DNA of 64,000 nt from Druceiella hillmani. Lineage: Eukaryota > Arthropoda > Insecta > Lepidoptera > Hepialidae. Shown piece after piece: positions 1-12,330 of this stretch. The DNA is taken from positions 21,822,501 through 21,886,500 of the forward strand of contig JAYKKI010000006.1 in the NCBI GenBank assembly GCA_039881145.1, read 5' to 3'. The first letter of the stretch is position 1. The number at the start of each line of letters is the position of its first letter. The translations under genes were made by a program, and so were the position numbers. Below the pieces are notes generated by a model. The model saw nothing but the letters and a program-made list of their open reading frames with translations. It searched no databases and was not told where the DNA came from.

Positions 1-319
1 AGTAAAAGTAACGCGTGAAAAACTGCTCATCGTACACACCTCCACATCTTTCGCCATTTAATTACCATCTGTTTTGCTCCCTGCTTAATAATTTACGCGA
101 TAGGTAATTTAAAGACGAAAGTCATTTAAATCGAACTTGCCCAGTTTTTCAGTTAATAGCCCAATGATTTCTACAAGGACGGAACTTTAGCTCTGCCCAC
201 ACGTTAGCGACAAATGTTAAATACCGGTGACGCTTATATAATTAACGATTTATTTTATTGTCTACATATAAAAAATTTAAAATGTGTGTACAGGAACGGT
301 GGGTTTATTAGTTGCCAAC

Positions 320-321
<2 letters not shown>

Positions 322-385
<64 letters not shown>

Positions 386-408
386 AGTATGTACACACAC
401 ATTGTTGA

Positions 409-453
<45 letters not shown>
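322..453. repeat. (TA)n microsatellite pair
   Basis: Two (TA)n tracts (about 322-382 and 408-453) are separated by a short non-repetitive stretch. Reading frames here encode only alternating Tyr/Ile and are not genes. Confidence 0.97.
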
Positions 454-456
<3 letters not shown>

Positions 457-511
457 TAGTAGTTAATTATATTTTTTACCACCTTTGCTTAGATAATTCA
501 ATAAAAACGGA

Positions 512-1110
512 TCTCATTTCTAAATATGTGATTAATTATTGAACACAATAATAAACGGAACATTACTATTTTAAGACCACTTACTATAATGGATACTTAT
601 TTTAAGTATCCATTTACTCCTAAAAAAATTACACTAGCATGTGTACATTTATGCATGACACTCGACTTTCTACCACTAAGTTATTAATAAGTTACGTGAT
701 TTCAAAACACCGTATACTTTATACGTGGAATCTTTATCTCAATGTGAAAACAAATATTTCAGGAGGTAAATAAACCAAAAATAAATCCGACATCCGTCAT
801 AACATTTCAGTCAAAACTCGCCTATTGACTAATTCCGACCGACTGTGATATTATTAAAAGCTCGAAGATATTGCTGAAAACTCATAGAGAAAATACCGCC
901 GCCACCGTAAAGCCTCATCGAAAGAAACGCCGACGAGGAAGGGTTATTAGAAATAAATCCGTGAAGCTTAAAATGAAAAGGAAAAATTAAATTCTCTCAC
1001 CGTGACCCGCTTTGTCCTAGTCGAGCTTAAAGCTCGAAACACGAATACACTGAATACGCTTTTACTCTATTTATAATATAATATAATGATGATAAGATTA
1101 AGGAAGAATC
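512..1110. repeat. Solo copy of the fold-back repeat arm
   Basis: This stretch is a diverged copy, in the same orientation, of the right arm of the fold-back repeat at 5306-8428 (compare 7720-8300). Shared landmarks in order are a Leu/stop-rich AT segment, 'ttattaataagtta', a CATTTCA-type motif, 'gatattgctgaaaactca', 'gacgaggaaggg' and 'tttgtcctagtcgag'. The last motif runs into a near-palindrome (TCGAGCTTAAAGCTCGA, 1020-1036). A 12-bp-arm perfect hairpin lies at 588-614 (arms 588-599 and 603-614). No coding capacity is visible. It shows that the arm also exists alone and so belongs to a dispersed family. Boundaries are approximate. Confidence 0.75.
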
Positions 1111-1199
1111 AACTATCTCGAACGGCAAGAGAATTATTATATTGTAATTTTTTAAATTCATTTATTTATTTTTATTTATTAATCTACTTTAATGTATCT

Positions 1200-1362
1200 A
1201 ATTGATACATATGGCGGACTTATTGCTACAAGACCAATCTCTTACAGCCAACCACAACACCAGTCCAGCCCCGTTCGACAAACGGCCGGGAATCGATCCT
1301 GGGTCGCCGCGGTGCGTCGCATCGTCAAAGGCCGTATGCCTTGTGATCAACCCAACACACCA
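1200..1362 (-). mobile_element. tRNA-derived SINE-like repeat, copy 1
   Basis: A GC-rich island in AT-rich DNA with a second diverged copy at 42385-42545. Both share 'tattgctac', 'atctctta', 'agtccagcc', an inverted GCGCTCGACGAGC/TTCGACAAACGG region and 'aacacacca'. On the minus strand, 1299-1289 reads GGATCGATTCC, one base from the polymerase III B box (GGTTCGANNCC). A convincing A box is not seen. The AT-rich region at 1145-1200 (AAATAAATAAA on the minus strand) would be the A-rich tail. It is probably a tRNA-derived SINE. Overlapping short ORFs are shadows. Confidence 0.6.
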
Positions 1363-1970
1363 AGGCTACGACAGGTCATGTTTAGGTTCACATATAATTT
1401 TGTTCTAATTCCTATAAAAGTTTCTAATAAAAGTTTAAAATCCAATTATAAAAAGTACCGAACAAGCTTTTAGGTCTTTTACGCGGAATGAACTATTTCA
1501 AATTGTATTTTGTTAACGGAAATTGTTATAACGGAAACACATATATTTATTAGTGCCAGCAATTCCAAAGAAGTATAATATTATAGTATGATTGTAATTA
1601 TCACATTCAGACCTTTAATTCATACCCTTTTCTATATTGTTCCAGTGACTTTTTATATTATCTAAGACAATACGGCGGCCAATGAATATATTGTATTCTT
1701 ATGTGACATATGACATTAATATTAGCAAACAACGAAAACCTAACAACGTATTGCTACTACTACGAAAATCTTAACCCTTGCTTCGGGAAGGTGTAAAAGA
1801 TTCGGAATGTATACAGTATCCGGACGGACAAAGAAAGATGTTATTCGTTGATGGAAAAATAGTTGTCGTTAAAATAAAATTTCAAATGTTTTTTTTTCAG
1901 AAAATTTAAAATAATATTTATAAATATTTGTAATTTTTTCATACACACCATACTTGCGCATATTATTCAG
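1363..1970. other. No recognisable feature
   Basis: AT-rich sequence with no coding signal or recognised repeat. Confidence 0.6.
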
Positions 1971-2022
1971 CGCCGCTCAGGGAATAACCCGCGAACAGCT
2001 GCGAAGACATCTGACTACCCGG
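1971..2022 (+). other. Candidate small internal exon
   Basis: A 52-bp GC-rich block lies between a plausible acceptor (T-rich tract ending TATTATTCAG at 1970) and a donor GTAAGC beginning at 2023. One frame is open through it, reading AAQGITREQLRRHLTTR. I do not recognise the peptide. Composition and splice signals fit a host exon, but 52 bp is short, no neighbouring exon is identified and a GC-rich repeat fragment is possible. Confidence 0.3.
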
Positions 2023-2574
2023 GTAAGCACCGCGCTCCAGGCAAGTATTGGTTCTGTTAAAAATAGTTATATGTAATATTTATTTGCTCGCAAAAAGAAA
2101 AAGAGCGTGTTTTACGTTTTATTTCAAAGAAAATTATTCCTTTATAACCAACGAATAGCGTCTTTTTTGTCCGAAACTTATTCCCAGATACAGAAACAGC
2201 TTTAGCCCGCGATTTAGTTCGTGTGTATTTTTTTTTTACTTTTGCGTTTTCGCAAAAATATAAAATTAGTCTAAATTTTGCTACAATAATATTTATTTCC
2301 TCTCAAATTACCCATCATCTGAATAACAATATCGGTAAAAATGCAAAAATATGTGCGATCCAATTTGGAGAAAGAAGAAGGGGTGGAGGAGTTTTTCCGG
2401 CTAATATAAACTTCACACCGCTGAAATACGTCCTAAAAATAAAAACTAATTTTTCAAATTTCTATATGTTAAATGATAAAATTCTATTGTCTTCTTAATC
2501 CTATTATTTTATATAATATCTATGTTAACTTAATATAACATAATAATCTAGCCTAAATCAATATATCAAAACTC

Positions 2575-3165
2575 AATAGAACCTAACCTAACTTTATCTA
2601 ACCACACATAAAACTACAAGACCCAATCTTACTCAACCCAATGTAACACAACATAACCTAAATTAGCCCAACCTAATCCCATCTAACCCAAGCTAATCCA
2701 TTCTAAAATAAATTAACTTAACCTAACTCCACACAGATAATTAAATATATCCTAACGTAACTCAATCTAACCAAGCAGAGCATTACGTATTTACATCCAA
2801 TCTAACCTAAGCCAAAGTAACCCAACTTTGCCTAACTTAAGCTTATTTAACTTTATCTAATTTAATTCAATCTAATATAACCAAACCTCATCTAACATAA
2901 CTTAAATTAAAATATTCCAACCTAACCCAACCCAACATGTCCTATCTAACAAAGTCTAACCTAATCCCTCATAATCTAACCTAACCCTATCTAACAGAAC
3001 ATAAACTAACATAACAGAACTTTATGCTATCTTATCCATCTTAACATGCTTTAAAGCAGTCAAACCTAAGCCGACTTAACGGAATTAAACCTAACCCAAC
3101 ATAAGCCATCCTAATCCATTCGGAACGAAGCTAAACTAATCTGACCCAACATAATCATTCTAATT
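2575..3165 (+). repeat. Decayed CCTAA-type (TTAGG) array 1
   Basis: Dense scattered units CCTAA, CCCAA, TCTAA and CATAA on the plus strand, many still in 5-bp phase but heavily mutated. The motif is the complement of the insect telomere repeat TTAGG. It resembles the cleaner array at 60343-60985 and the array at 8565-8990, all in the same orientation. It is probably an old interstitial telomere-like or CCTAA satellite tract. Confidence 0.8.
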
Positions 3166-3195
3166 AATAATTTTTACCCTGATATATCTGAGTGG

Positions 3196-3507
3196 TTACG
3201 AAGAACTGGCTTGTTACTGACTACTATACTCTGCAGCTTTTAACGGACATGGGGCATTTCGTGATTTTACACTGATTTTATTTTATACAGATTCTTCCTC
3301 AGAGACAGCCCAGCGTGCATCTGTGGTAGCGAAACGCAGAACATGAGTCAAGTTTTGTTAGAGAGTATACGTCTTAATACTAAAGTAGAGACATGCAAAG
3401 CTTTAGAACATGGCATCTATAGTCACCAAGACTTGGTTGAGAGTGGACCGATCTTTGCGTTTGCAATATATGTTCTTGAAAAAAGAGAAAACCTGAACGA
3501 TTCATAG
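3196..3507 (+). pseudogene. Non-LTR retrotransposon ORF2 C-terminus remnant
   Basis: The stretch from 3219 encodes YYTLQLLTDMGHF. After a frame change it encodes LRDSPACICGSETQNMSQVL and runs on to a stop at 3505-3507. This matches the tail of Jockey/R1-like ORF2 proteins, where a (T/S)xLLTGHGxF motif precedes a Cys/His knuckle (CxCGxxxxxxH). Here the expected His and last Cys of the knuckle are not preserved (NMSQVLLES). One frameshift near 3265-3290 breaks the frame. Reverse transcriptase and endonuclease are absent, consistent with a 5'-truncated dead copy. The sequence after the stop reads like continuing LINE tail, so the TAG may be premature. Confidence 0.65.
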
Positions 3508-3639
3508 AGAAGAGAAAGACTCTAACCCTGTTGGGTATAAGCGCTGAGATTTAAGATACGGGACACTATTAGGGGACCTCCGAAGGTCCACTCTTTTGAA
3601 TGCGTTGGTACGTTACGCCTAAGGCAGGAGTAGTGCATA

Positions 3640-5054
3640 CAAACATTGCTATTGCCCACACGATATTCTTCAGGTACAGTTACAAAGGTACAAACCTGCG
3701 AAAATAAATATGTACTTTCTACAGAACAAAATGGGTCATAGTTTCTGCAAATACAGACTTTTTTAGAAGTTTTATTTTGAACACGAATTAATTTAATATT
3801 TCGAGAGATTAAGAATTAAATATATAAACGAACATTGCTCCCGCGCAATTTAATTAATAACTTAATTAAGACTTAATGTAAATTGATTGAATAGTAACAA
3901 GAATATAAAATCCATTATCACTCAGTTGATAACATATCTGCATTATGTGTTGAGATTGCATACTGCATATTATCTATTAAACCGCAAAGGGATTCAATAA
4001 ATTCTCATTACAACTTAACAAAAGATATTCAAAGATGCAGGTCTTTACATGGTAAGATATAATCATCTGCATGAACTAAATACCGCAGGTTGTAGCGAAT
4101 TTAGAAGTTATTGAATGTTTGACCACAATAAAGCTTTTAACAATCGGTTTGTCACTAATTTTATACTGTTCAACTGTAAATATGACAGGAAATTTATGTA
4201 AAAATAATTCCAAGTAAATAGAAAGCAGACAAGATTAGAAATATATTTATATTTCACTGAAATTTTGAAAAGATTTCATTATTTAAAGCTTAACGCAAAC
4301 TTAAAAATCATTCATTAAAAATATTTAGGAAATTAAAGCATTTCTTAAGTTAAAAAGAGATAAGTTTTTTGCTATCTGAAACAAGGATATATTCTGTAAA
4401 TTTTTATTTCAATATGTGCTCTATTTTATAGAATGTTTGAAAAAAATATTATTAATTTTTCTAATGTTCATTAATTCATATTTATAACATGTAAAATGCC
4501 TAAACTCAACCCTAACTCTGAAATAGATGACAACGTTGAAGTGTAGTGATGCAATAAGAGCTATTTAATTAAGGTTATCTTGGACATTAATGTACGTATT
4601 CTCAAAAACCCAAAAACAAATTTTAATCGTGCTTACTTTTTATACGAAAATTGTTCATAATTCTTTTGTATTTTATATTCATATACTCCAATCGAATATA
4701 TGATTGTTTACCACTCTTGAGGTTCATATTGTTGCAGATTTCTTATAAAGAAAATTATCTTAATGGTTAATTAGTATTCGCTCCACGTATGAAATTAAAT
4801 TAGGAAAACTACTGTAACTTAAAATAACTATTTGGGTAAAATAATACTTTCAAACATAATAATGTCATTTTAAGGCCCAGGGCACAAAGAAAAGGAAAAT
4901 TTTCATCTTCTAAAGAAAATACCATGCGAGCCGAACCGGTATCATGAAAAATGTATGAATACCCCGTAAAGTGCGGACACGTCAATTATCATATTTTTAC
5001 ATACCAATTCTTATCTTATTTTAAATAACCTGCAAAATTTAGATAGGAAACGGC

Positions 5055-5055
<1 letters not shown>
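3640..5055. repeat. Segmental duplicate D1 (partner 10925-12330)
   Basis: Collinear with 10925-12330 over about 1.4 kb at low identity. Paired landmarks: 'aaggtacaaacc' (3687/10967), 'agaatataaaa' (3900/11076), 'ttgagattgcatactg' against 'ttgagattatacactg', 'agatattcaaag', 'tatactgttc' against 'atgctgttc', 'aggcccag' against 'aggcccaa', and 'cgtcaattatcatatttt' (4979) against 'cgtcaattatcatatttg' (12251). No coding frame. It begins shortly after the LINE tail and ends at a (TA)n tract. Confidence 0.7.

Positions 5056-5110
<55 letters not shown>
5056..5110. repeat. (TA)n microsatellite
   Basis: Pure (TA)n of about 50 bp directly after duplicate D1. Confidence 0.97.
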
Positions 5111-5305
5111 CAGTTCTTTTATTTATTAGTCATTTTTCAAAATGAAAATCAGCCTTCGTTTATGCAAATAAACACTGTTATTGTTAGATATATATTCTTA
5201 CTTAATACTTTTAATTTTATAAAGCACCCAAACGCTCTAAAACTTTCTTCCATATTTTCTTATTTGGATTTTAGTTTTTAAAACTTTAAATTTATTTTAT
5301 GTAAA

Positions 5306-8300
5306 GGACTTGGAACATATCACCACATTACATTACGAATATCAATAAAGGCATAATAGCAATTTAATAGGGACGTTGTATACTCTATTATGGTTAAGAA
5401 AAGATTATTCTCCCCGAGTTTTAAAAAAATAATCTCATATCCTTATTTTACAAATTTAATAAAAGATTATTCGGTGCATTCATATGTTGAGCTTTAAACT
5501 CGGCTAGGACAAAGCGGGTCTCAGTGAGATAATTTAATTTTTTATTCTCATTTTAAAGCTTCGCGGATTTATATTTAATTTCCATTCCTCGTGGTCGTAT
5601 CTTTCAATCAGGCTTTGCGTCGGCAGCAGCTTTTTCTCTGTGAGTTTTCAGCAATACTTTTGAGATTTTAATAATATCACAGGCGGTCGTAATTGGTAGA
5701 TTAGCGAGCTTCGAGTGAAACGCTATGTCGGATGTCGGAATTAATGTTGATATATTTATTTCCTAGAATATCGGTTTTTGCATTGACATAATTGTTACAC
5801 GTGTTACACTGTACACGTGGAGTCATTATCGGCGGTGATTTAAATTCACCTAACTTATTAATAATTTAGTAGTAGAAAGTAAGCTTTCTTGTGCAAATAT
5901 GTACATGTTTGTGTAAATATTTTAAATGTAGATTGGTATTTAACCACCGTTAATATACCCGTTATAATTTAATATTATATACATTAATGAATGACATATT
6001 CTTTTATGTTAATTATGTAAACAAATGTGGAAAAAAATATGTTTAACTTTTGCTTTATGCTTAACAGATGTGGACTTTGGGAGGCAAGGAACATTAATTA
6101 CATAGCTGTCGATTCGATCTTGCTGCTATAAGGAATATTCTGAATAGTTATTGTTTAAGTTTGCAGCCCTGTTTTAGCTAGCACGTTTTCTATAATTCTT
6201 TCATCATAAATCATATTTGTGTTGTATTAAACTTTAATTTCATCTTCATGACATAAAATTTAATACTTGTTTTCAATATAATTTTGAAATTAGTATGCTA
6301 TTATATTATTTTAAATAATTTTGGATATAGATAACAAGTTCAAATTTAACAAATTCATATGTAGTAAAAAGTATAAAAATACTATGACGAATATGATATC
6401 AAAACTTAAATAAGCTATTTGGCGTATTCAGATAAAACATGATTAGCCAGTATATGTTTAATTCACGTATATTTTTATCGATATCACCAAATAAAGACTG
6501 ATTCTATCGGTTATATCCATTTTTAAAAATACTTTTTTGCAGTTCCGACTGTTAAAGTAAAAATTAAAAAAAAAAGTATTAGCAAAATTTTCAACAACTT
6601 TAATGGAAAATATAGCAATTTTTTTTAGCAATTTACGCTATTTCTTTACCTGTAAAAGATATATTAAGCAATACACAATACCAATATATTAAGCAATACA
6701 TTTACATAGTGAAAGATACACATAAGTCTCTAGTAGCATACAAATTCTTCTTAAGGCAATTTTAATCGTACTTAACAGGTATTTTGGTTTAAAGATATTA
6801 ATTAATTTAACCTATTTAAGGTTAAATTAATTAGTATCATAACCTATATTTATAGAGATATTTTTATGTAAAATATATATTTATATGAGAAAACACAATA
6901 ACGCAAGTGGAAAAAGAAGACCAATAAAGTATTTCACTTCTGCTTTGCACCCTCTTTTTTTCATCCCGAGTACCTATTTGATACAATATATAAAAAAGAT
7001 AATTTAAAGACATTTTTAGAACCCAATTGAATATGAATGGATGAGCATATTACAAGTATATACAATAAACTGCAATAATACTTCAGTGTCCTAAAGCGAA
7101 ATACAAGTAATTGCAGATAGTTATTGTAATATCCCTTAAACTTTTTAAGGATTTTAGAATATGTTCAATCTTCTCAAAAATATCACTCACTAGCTTTTGC
7201 CCATAATATATTAATGCTACATAAATAAAAGGACTTGATTCAAAAAAAAATTTTCAAAATGGATATAACCGGTAGAATCAGTCTTTATTTTGTGATATCG
7301 ATAAACAATAGACGTGAATTAAACATATATTGACTGATCATGTTTTATCTGAATACGACAAATAGCTTATTTAAGTTATATAAAAAGTCATAAAAATAAA
7401 ATCACACAAATATATCCTTTAACAATTAATAACATTTCTGAATACCTAACTTTGATATCATATTGGTCACAGTATCTTTATATTTTTTTACTATCCATGA
7501 ATTTGTGAAATTCGAACTTGTTATGTTTATACAAAATTATTTAAAATAGCATAAAAATATACTAATTTCAAAATTACATTGAAAATAAATATTGAATTTT
7601 ATGTCATAAGGATAAAATTAAAATTAAAAACAATTAAAATATAATTTATGATGAAACATTTATATAAAACGAAACAGGGCTGCAAACTAAAAAAATGTTC
7701 AAATATGAAACTCCATTTTCAAATATGTTATTCATTAATGAATACAATATTACTTTTTTAACGGTGGATAAATACTAATCTACAGTTAAAATATTTACAG
7801 AAACTTTAACATACTTGCACACGAAACCCTATTTTCTGCTACTAAATTTTTAATAAGTTATGCGAATTTAAATCACCGCTCATTAAGGTTCCACGTGTAC
7901 GGTGTACACGTGGAACCATTATGGCAATGCAAAAACCAATATTCTAGGAACTAAATATATCAAATTTAAATATGACGTCCGACATAGCATTTCACTCCAA
8001 GCTCGTCAATCAAACAATTGCGACCGCCTGTGAGAGTACTAAAAGCTCAAAGATATTGCTGAAAACTCACAGAGGAAAAGCTGTCGCCGACATAAAGCCT
8101 GATTGAAAGATGCGACCACGAGGAAGGGAAATTAAATATAAATCCACGAAGCTTTAAAATGAAAATAAAAAATTAAATTATCTCACTAAGACCCACTTTG
8201 TCCTAGTCGAGTTTAAAGTTCAAGATATGAATGCACGGAATAAGCTTTTATTCAATTTGTAAAATAAGGATATGAGATTATTTTCGCATTTAATTAAATT

Positions 8301-8428
8301 TTTTTTTTTTAAAACTCGGGGAGAATAATCTTTTCTTAACCACAATAGAGTGCACAACGTCCGTATTAAATTGTTGTAATACCATTACTGATATTCTTAA
8401 TGTAACCTATCACATGTTCCAAGATTAG
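5306..8428. repeat. 3.1-kb fold-back (long inverted repeat) element
   Basis: Left arm about 5306-6535 is the reverse complement of the right arm about 7240-8428. Paired landmarks: 'cttggaacat' (5311) with 'atgttccaag' (8412); 'aaaagattattctccccgag' (5400) with its complement ending near 8337; 'tttgtcctagtcgag' (8198) with 'ctcggctaggacaaa' (5500); 'aaagactgattcta' (6494) with 'tagaatcagtcttta' (7273). Arms are clearly diverged (old). The roughly 700-bp centre is unpaired apart from a hairpin at 6799-6833. No transposase frame is visible, so it is a non-autonomous fold-back element or inverted duplication. I found no clear target-site duplication. Confidence 0.85.
6799..6833. repeat. Perfect 15-bp-arm hairpin near fold-back centre
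   Basis: Arms 6799-6813 and 6819-6833 are exact reverse complements around a 5-nt loop. The site is within about 50 bp of the midpoint of the 5306-8428 inverted repeat. Confidence 0.9.
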
Positions 8429-8564
8429 TTCTTCTGTTTGAGTGTTTCCAATCACTGACAATACCGGAAAGTATACCTTGTGAAATAATTTTTTATAATA
8501 CCTGACTATACATATACATAATTAAGTGTGCTATAATATAATTCAATCTTATCAAATTCGACAT

Positions 8565-8990
8565 GAAGCAACACAGCCCAATCGAATCTAGCGTAAGCTA
8601 ACCCAATAAATATAACTTAGCATCATCCGATCTCACCTAAGCTAACTTAAACCAACATAACGAAACCTAATTCAACATCAACTTATCCTAATCCATTCTA
8701 TCCCGAATTAAGCAAACTTAATCTAATTTAACATAACCCAACATTGTCATCTTCCAACATAACATAACCTAACTTAATCCAATCCAAACCAACATAACCA
8801 TACATAGGCCAACTTAAAATAACCGAAACTAATTTAATTTAATCTATTCTATTCGTATCCAACATACCCCAACTCACCATCTCCTAACATAACCTAACAC
8901 ATCAAAAATTAACCAAACGTTAACCTCTTATCGTTATCTTGACTCAAACTAATTCAACCTAACTTGATTAAAGAGCCCAAATTTACTTAA
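8565..8990 (+). repeat. Decayed CCTAA-type array 2
   Basis: Scattered CCTAA, CATAA, CCCAA and TCTAA units on the plus strand, as degenerate as array 1 at 2575-3165. It follows the fold-back element by about 140 bp. Confidence 0.75.
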
Positions 8991-8999
8991 TCTATTGTT

Positions 9000-10920
9000 A
9001 TTTTATTAAAACTATTTCTAAATCGAGATATTTAAAAAATGTAACTCTTTTACTATCCTCGCGCTGCAATTAAGTCTCAAAAGAGACACGAGCGTTACAA
9101 AGGAGCACAGTAGGGTTCAAAACTTATTTTACCAAAAATTATGCTATCTAAAAATAATATCACAAACTTTTCTTCCCCGAGTTCAGGTAGCACGTTTCGA
9201 ATAACATTCGTATCTCAAAACTACCCTATATGGCGATAAGATCACTATATGAGACTTAGTTCGAACTTTAAACCGATTGGCGAAATAGTCTGAACAATTT
9301 CTAATCATATATTTGAACAAAGCGTTCGATTTCCCCTGGGTGACCGGGCTTATTGCCTCAGGGCGTAAAATTGAATTTTAGATTCCTTACTTCTAATTTC
9401 ATAAGAAAGGTTAGTTTAAATTCTAATCTGCCTTATCAACTTTATTTCATAGAAAGTTGTGATTCAATTAGTTTAATAGTTTTTACGTGATAATAAATCA
9501 AACATACAGATGGATAAATGAAAAACAGACAAAACATCCCTTAAAAATATTTGAAAGAGACGAAGGTAACCTAAGTTATAATTTCCTCCCTAAGGATTAT
9601 TACAGTAAAATTTCCAATAGTATTTATCACGGGTACAGTTTTATAGTAGTATATATTAACAATAAATTTGAAAAAACTATCTAACAATTTATATTCGTAG
9701 TTAGATGAATAAAAAAAGTTAAGAGTAATTAATAATTACCAAAGGTAAAATGTTTATAACAAAATTTAGAGGAATCGAATATCTAACATCAAAATTCAAT
9801 CGAATCCAAAATTGTTTAATTTGAAGAGAAAAGTCGTGGAGTGTAGGAATATGTACAGGAATGTCACTCATGTTTACTGAGTACCGTATAAGTATTTTTT
9901 ATAAACCGTTCTATTTCCAGATTAGAAATCGTTAACGCGGATGTCGCGCAGCTATTCGCAGTACTATTTCTTTACTGTGTTCTCTAAATTCCTAATGCAA
10001 CTATCAGGAAGTTATAACATCTAATTTCCTAATACTTACTATTCTTGCTGATATCAGTAAATGATATCAGCAAAAATAACAATTAATATTTATTGTTTAA
10101 CTTGGTTTAGGTTATAGTAATTAGTTGTATTTACACGCCACATGTATTTAATATACAAAAATATTGCTTATTAAAAGTTTAAAAAAGAAAACAAAACCTT
10201 CATCAAAAATTGAAACGAAATTAAGAAAACTTTTTTTCCTCCCTCCGAAAAGTAAATGATACAAATGAAATGAATCCTTCGAACATGTATGTATCAAGAT
10301 TTTAAATTTATTTATTTGATTTCATGGTTTTATAGTTGAAGAAGTATTTGGCTGCGAGATAAAACAAGTATATTCCATTTTTATAAATCTCTGAAAAGCT
10401 AGTAATTATCCAACAGCATAATTTTTTGATCATTATTCTAAAAGGATCTGAGTAAAACGGTTTTCTGCTAAATTTATTTCGAAGCGCTTAGACTTCAAAG
10501 CTTGGTTACTGCGATATAATGTGATTTAATTGGTTCTATAGTAAACGGCTATATCTTTGTTTTGAAAAAGTCTGTTGTAAATTTGATTTTTTATGAGACT
10601 ATTTCTCTTGGGAAAGATAAAAAATAATAATAACTTTATTAAATTCACTTGATTACAAAATCAATTCCTGATATAAAATGTTATCAAATAACATGTACTC
10701 AAATTGTAACTCTTACAATTTGAGTATGCGTTAGAGAAACAATAAATTATTGAAGAGAAAATTGAAAGTAACATTATAATTAATTACTATTATATAAAGC
10801 CTTTCGGATCTGATGATTTTCGTTTATCTTGCAATTGACTAAATAAAAAGTAGAGGTATCAAAACTTTACATTAAGTATTTTCCGTAGGATGGTTCACGG
10901 CAGGCACTAATTATTTATCT
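9000..10920. other. Unrecognised AT-rich DNA with two small hairpins
   Basis: No gene recognised. A 65-codon frame at 9487-9684 has no family resemblance and begins with a non-ATG codon. Two perfect hairpins are present: 10047-10056 with 10062-10071 (GCTGATATCA arm), and 10696-10709 with 10713-10726 (TACTCAAATTGTAA arm, CTC loop). Confidence 0.6.
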
Positions 10921-10924
10921 TCAT

Positions 10925-12330
10925 TGCATAAATTGCTATCGAGCACACGATAATTGTCACGTAGTGTTCAAGGTACAAACCGTTAAATTAAACGTAAGCA
11001 AATTTAATAGTAAGAAAATATTAAGAAGTAAAAATATACTTATAAGCCAAGGACATTGACACTGACGAGATGTATTGAGAATATAAAATTCATTACCTCA
11101 CAGCTGAAAAAATGTTGCAAAAATACATTGAGATTATACACTGAATAATCAAACATTATAAGATTTATATTGATGAAATGACATCGAAAATAAACGCAAG
11201 ATATTCAAAGGCCATATAGATTCTTCTATATAAACTAAATACGTTGTAGATTATAGATATACAGATTTATAGATTCTTCTGTATAAACTAGACACGTTTA
11301 AATGTAAACTGTGGATATATTGAATTCAATTTTAAACGTAAATAACGCTTTACATATTTGACTTTATATCAAGAAAGTCCATTTTATGCTGTTCGTACTA
11401 CGTTACGAAACTTATCTAAAAGTACTTCTAACGTAAATAAAGATAAAACAGAAGCGTAAATATAATATTCACATTTGTTTTAAGTTGATTAGTTGTTAAT
11501 TTCAAACAGTTTTGTCGTTCTGAATCTGAATACAGACTTTAAAGTCATTAATTAATGTTACTTAGAATATTAAAAGAATTTTAAAGGTGAAAAGGTCGAA
11601 TTGAAGTTTCCCTTGCTATCTGGAATAAGATACAGTTATTACAGATTTTTATTGTCATATCTTCTTATTTAGTGTATTCATTATCTAAAAAGGTATAATT
11701 CGTAAGCATCTGATTTTTTTATGAAATGTATTACGGTTGAACACAACAAAAAATCAACAATGAAATGCGACGCACCAAGATTATTTCAGTAAGGTTAGGT
11801 TGGAAATTATTACATTTAAAACCAAAAATATTTTTCCAATTTTTCTTCCTTTATCTATGAAAACTGTTCGTAAGTTATTCCTATTCCATATTCTTTACGA
11901 CTTCAGTAATCTCGGTAGGAACTTTTATTAATACTGTCATTAAATACAATCGAACATGTTTTCATTTCCCACTTTTTATCTTCATATACTTTTCTGAAAC
12001 TTTCCTATAACGAGAAGTATGTTAATTAATATTCGGTTTACATAGGAAATCAGTAAATAAAAAAGTTAGATTAGGAAAATCATTAAAATTTATGATAAAT
12101 ATTCATATGTAATAATATTTTTAAGCATAATAATATTTAAAATAATATTTTCAGGCCCAATCCGAAAAGAGAGGACAAGTTATCCTATATAAAGAGAATA
12201 TCTAGGGAGTCGATCCGATATTATGAATAATGTATGATTTTGCCGCAAAATGGGAAAACGTCAATTATCATATTTGTTACCTAATGCATATTGTTATGTT
12301 CGAAATGCCTCCCAAATTTTAGAATGAAAA
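10925..12330. repeat. Segmental duplicate D2 (partner 3640-5055)
   Basis: Diverged collinear partner of D1, detailed there. The best-preserved block is near the right end, 12150-12330, including 'aggcccaatcc', 'cgtcaattatcatattt' and 'gaaaacggcgtt'. No coding frame. Confidence 0.7.

Noticed and set aside
1289..1299. tRNA gene
   Set aside because: Only a B-box-like 11-mer is present; no cloverleaf can be drawn around it.
1192..1473. Two overlapping ORFs over the GC-rich island
   Set aside because: They cross the SINE-like repeat; the homologous copy at 42.4 kb does not conserve either frame.
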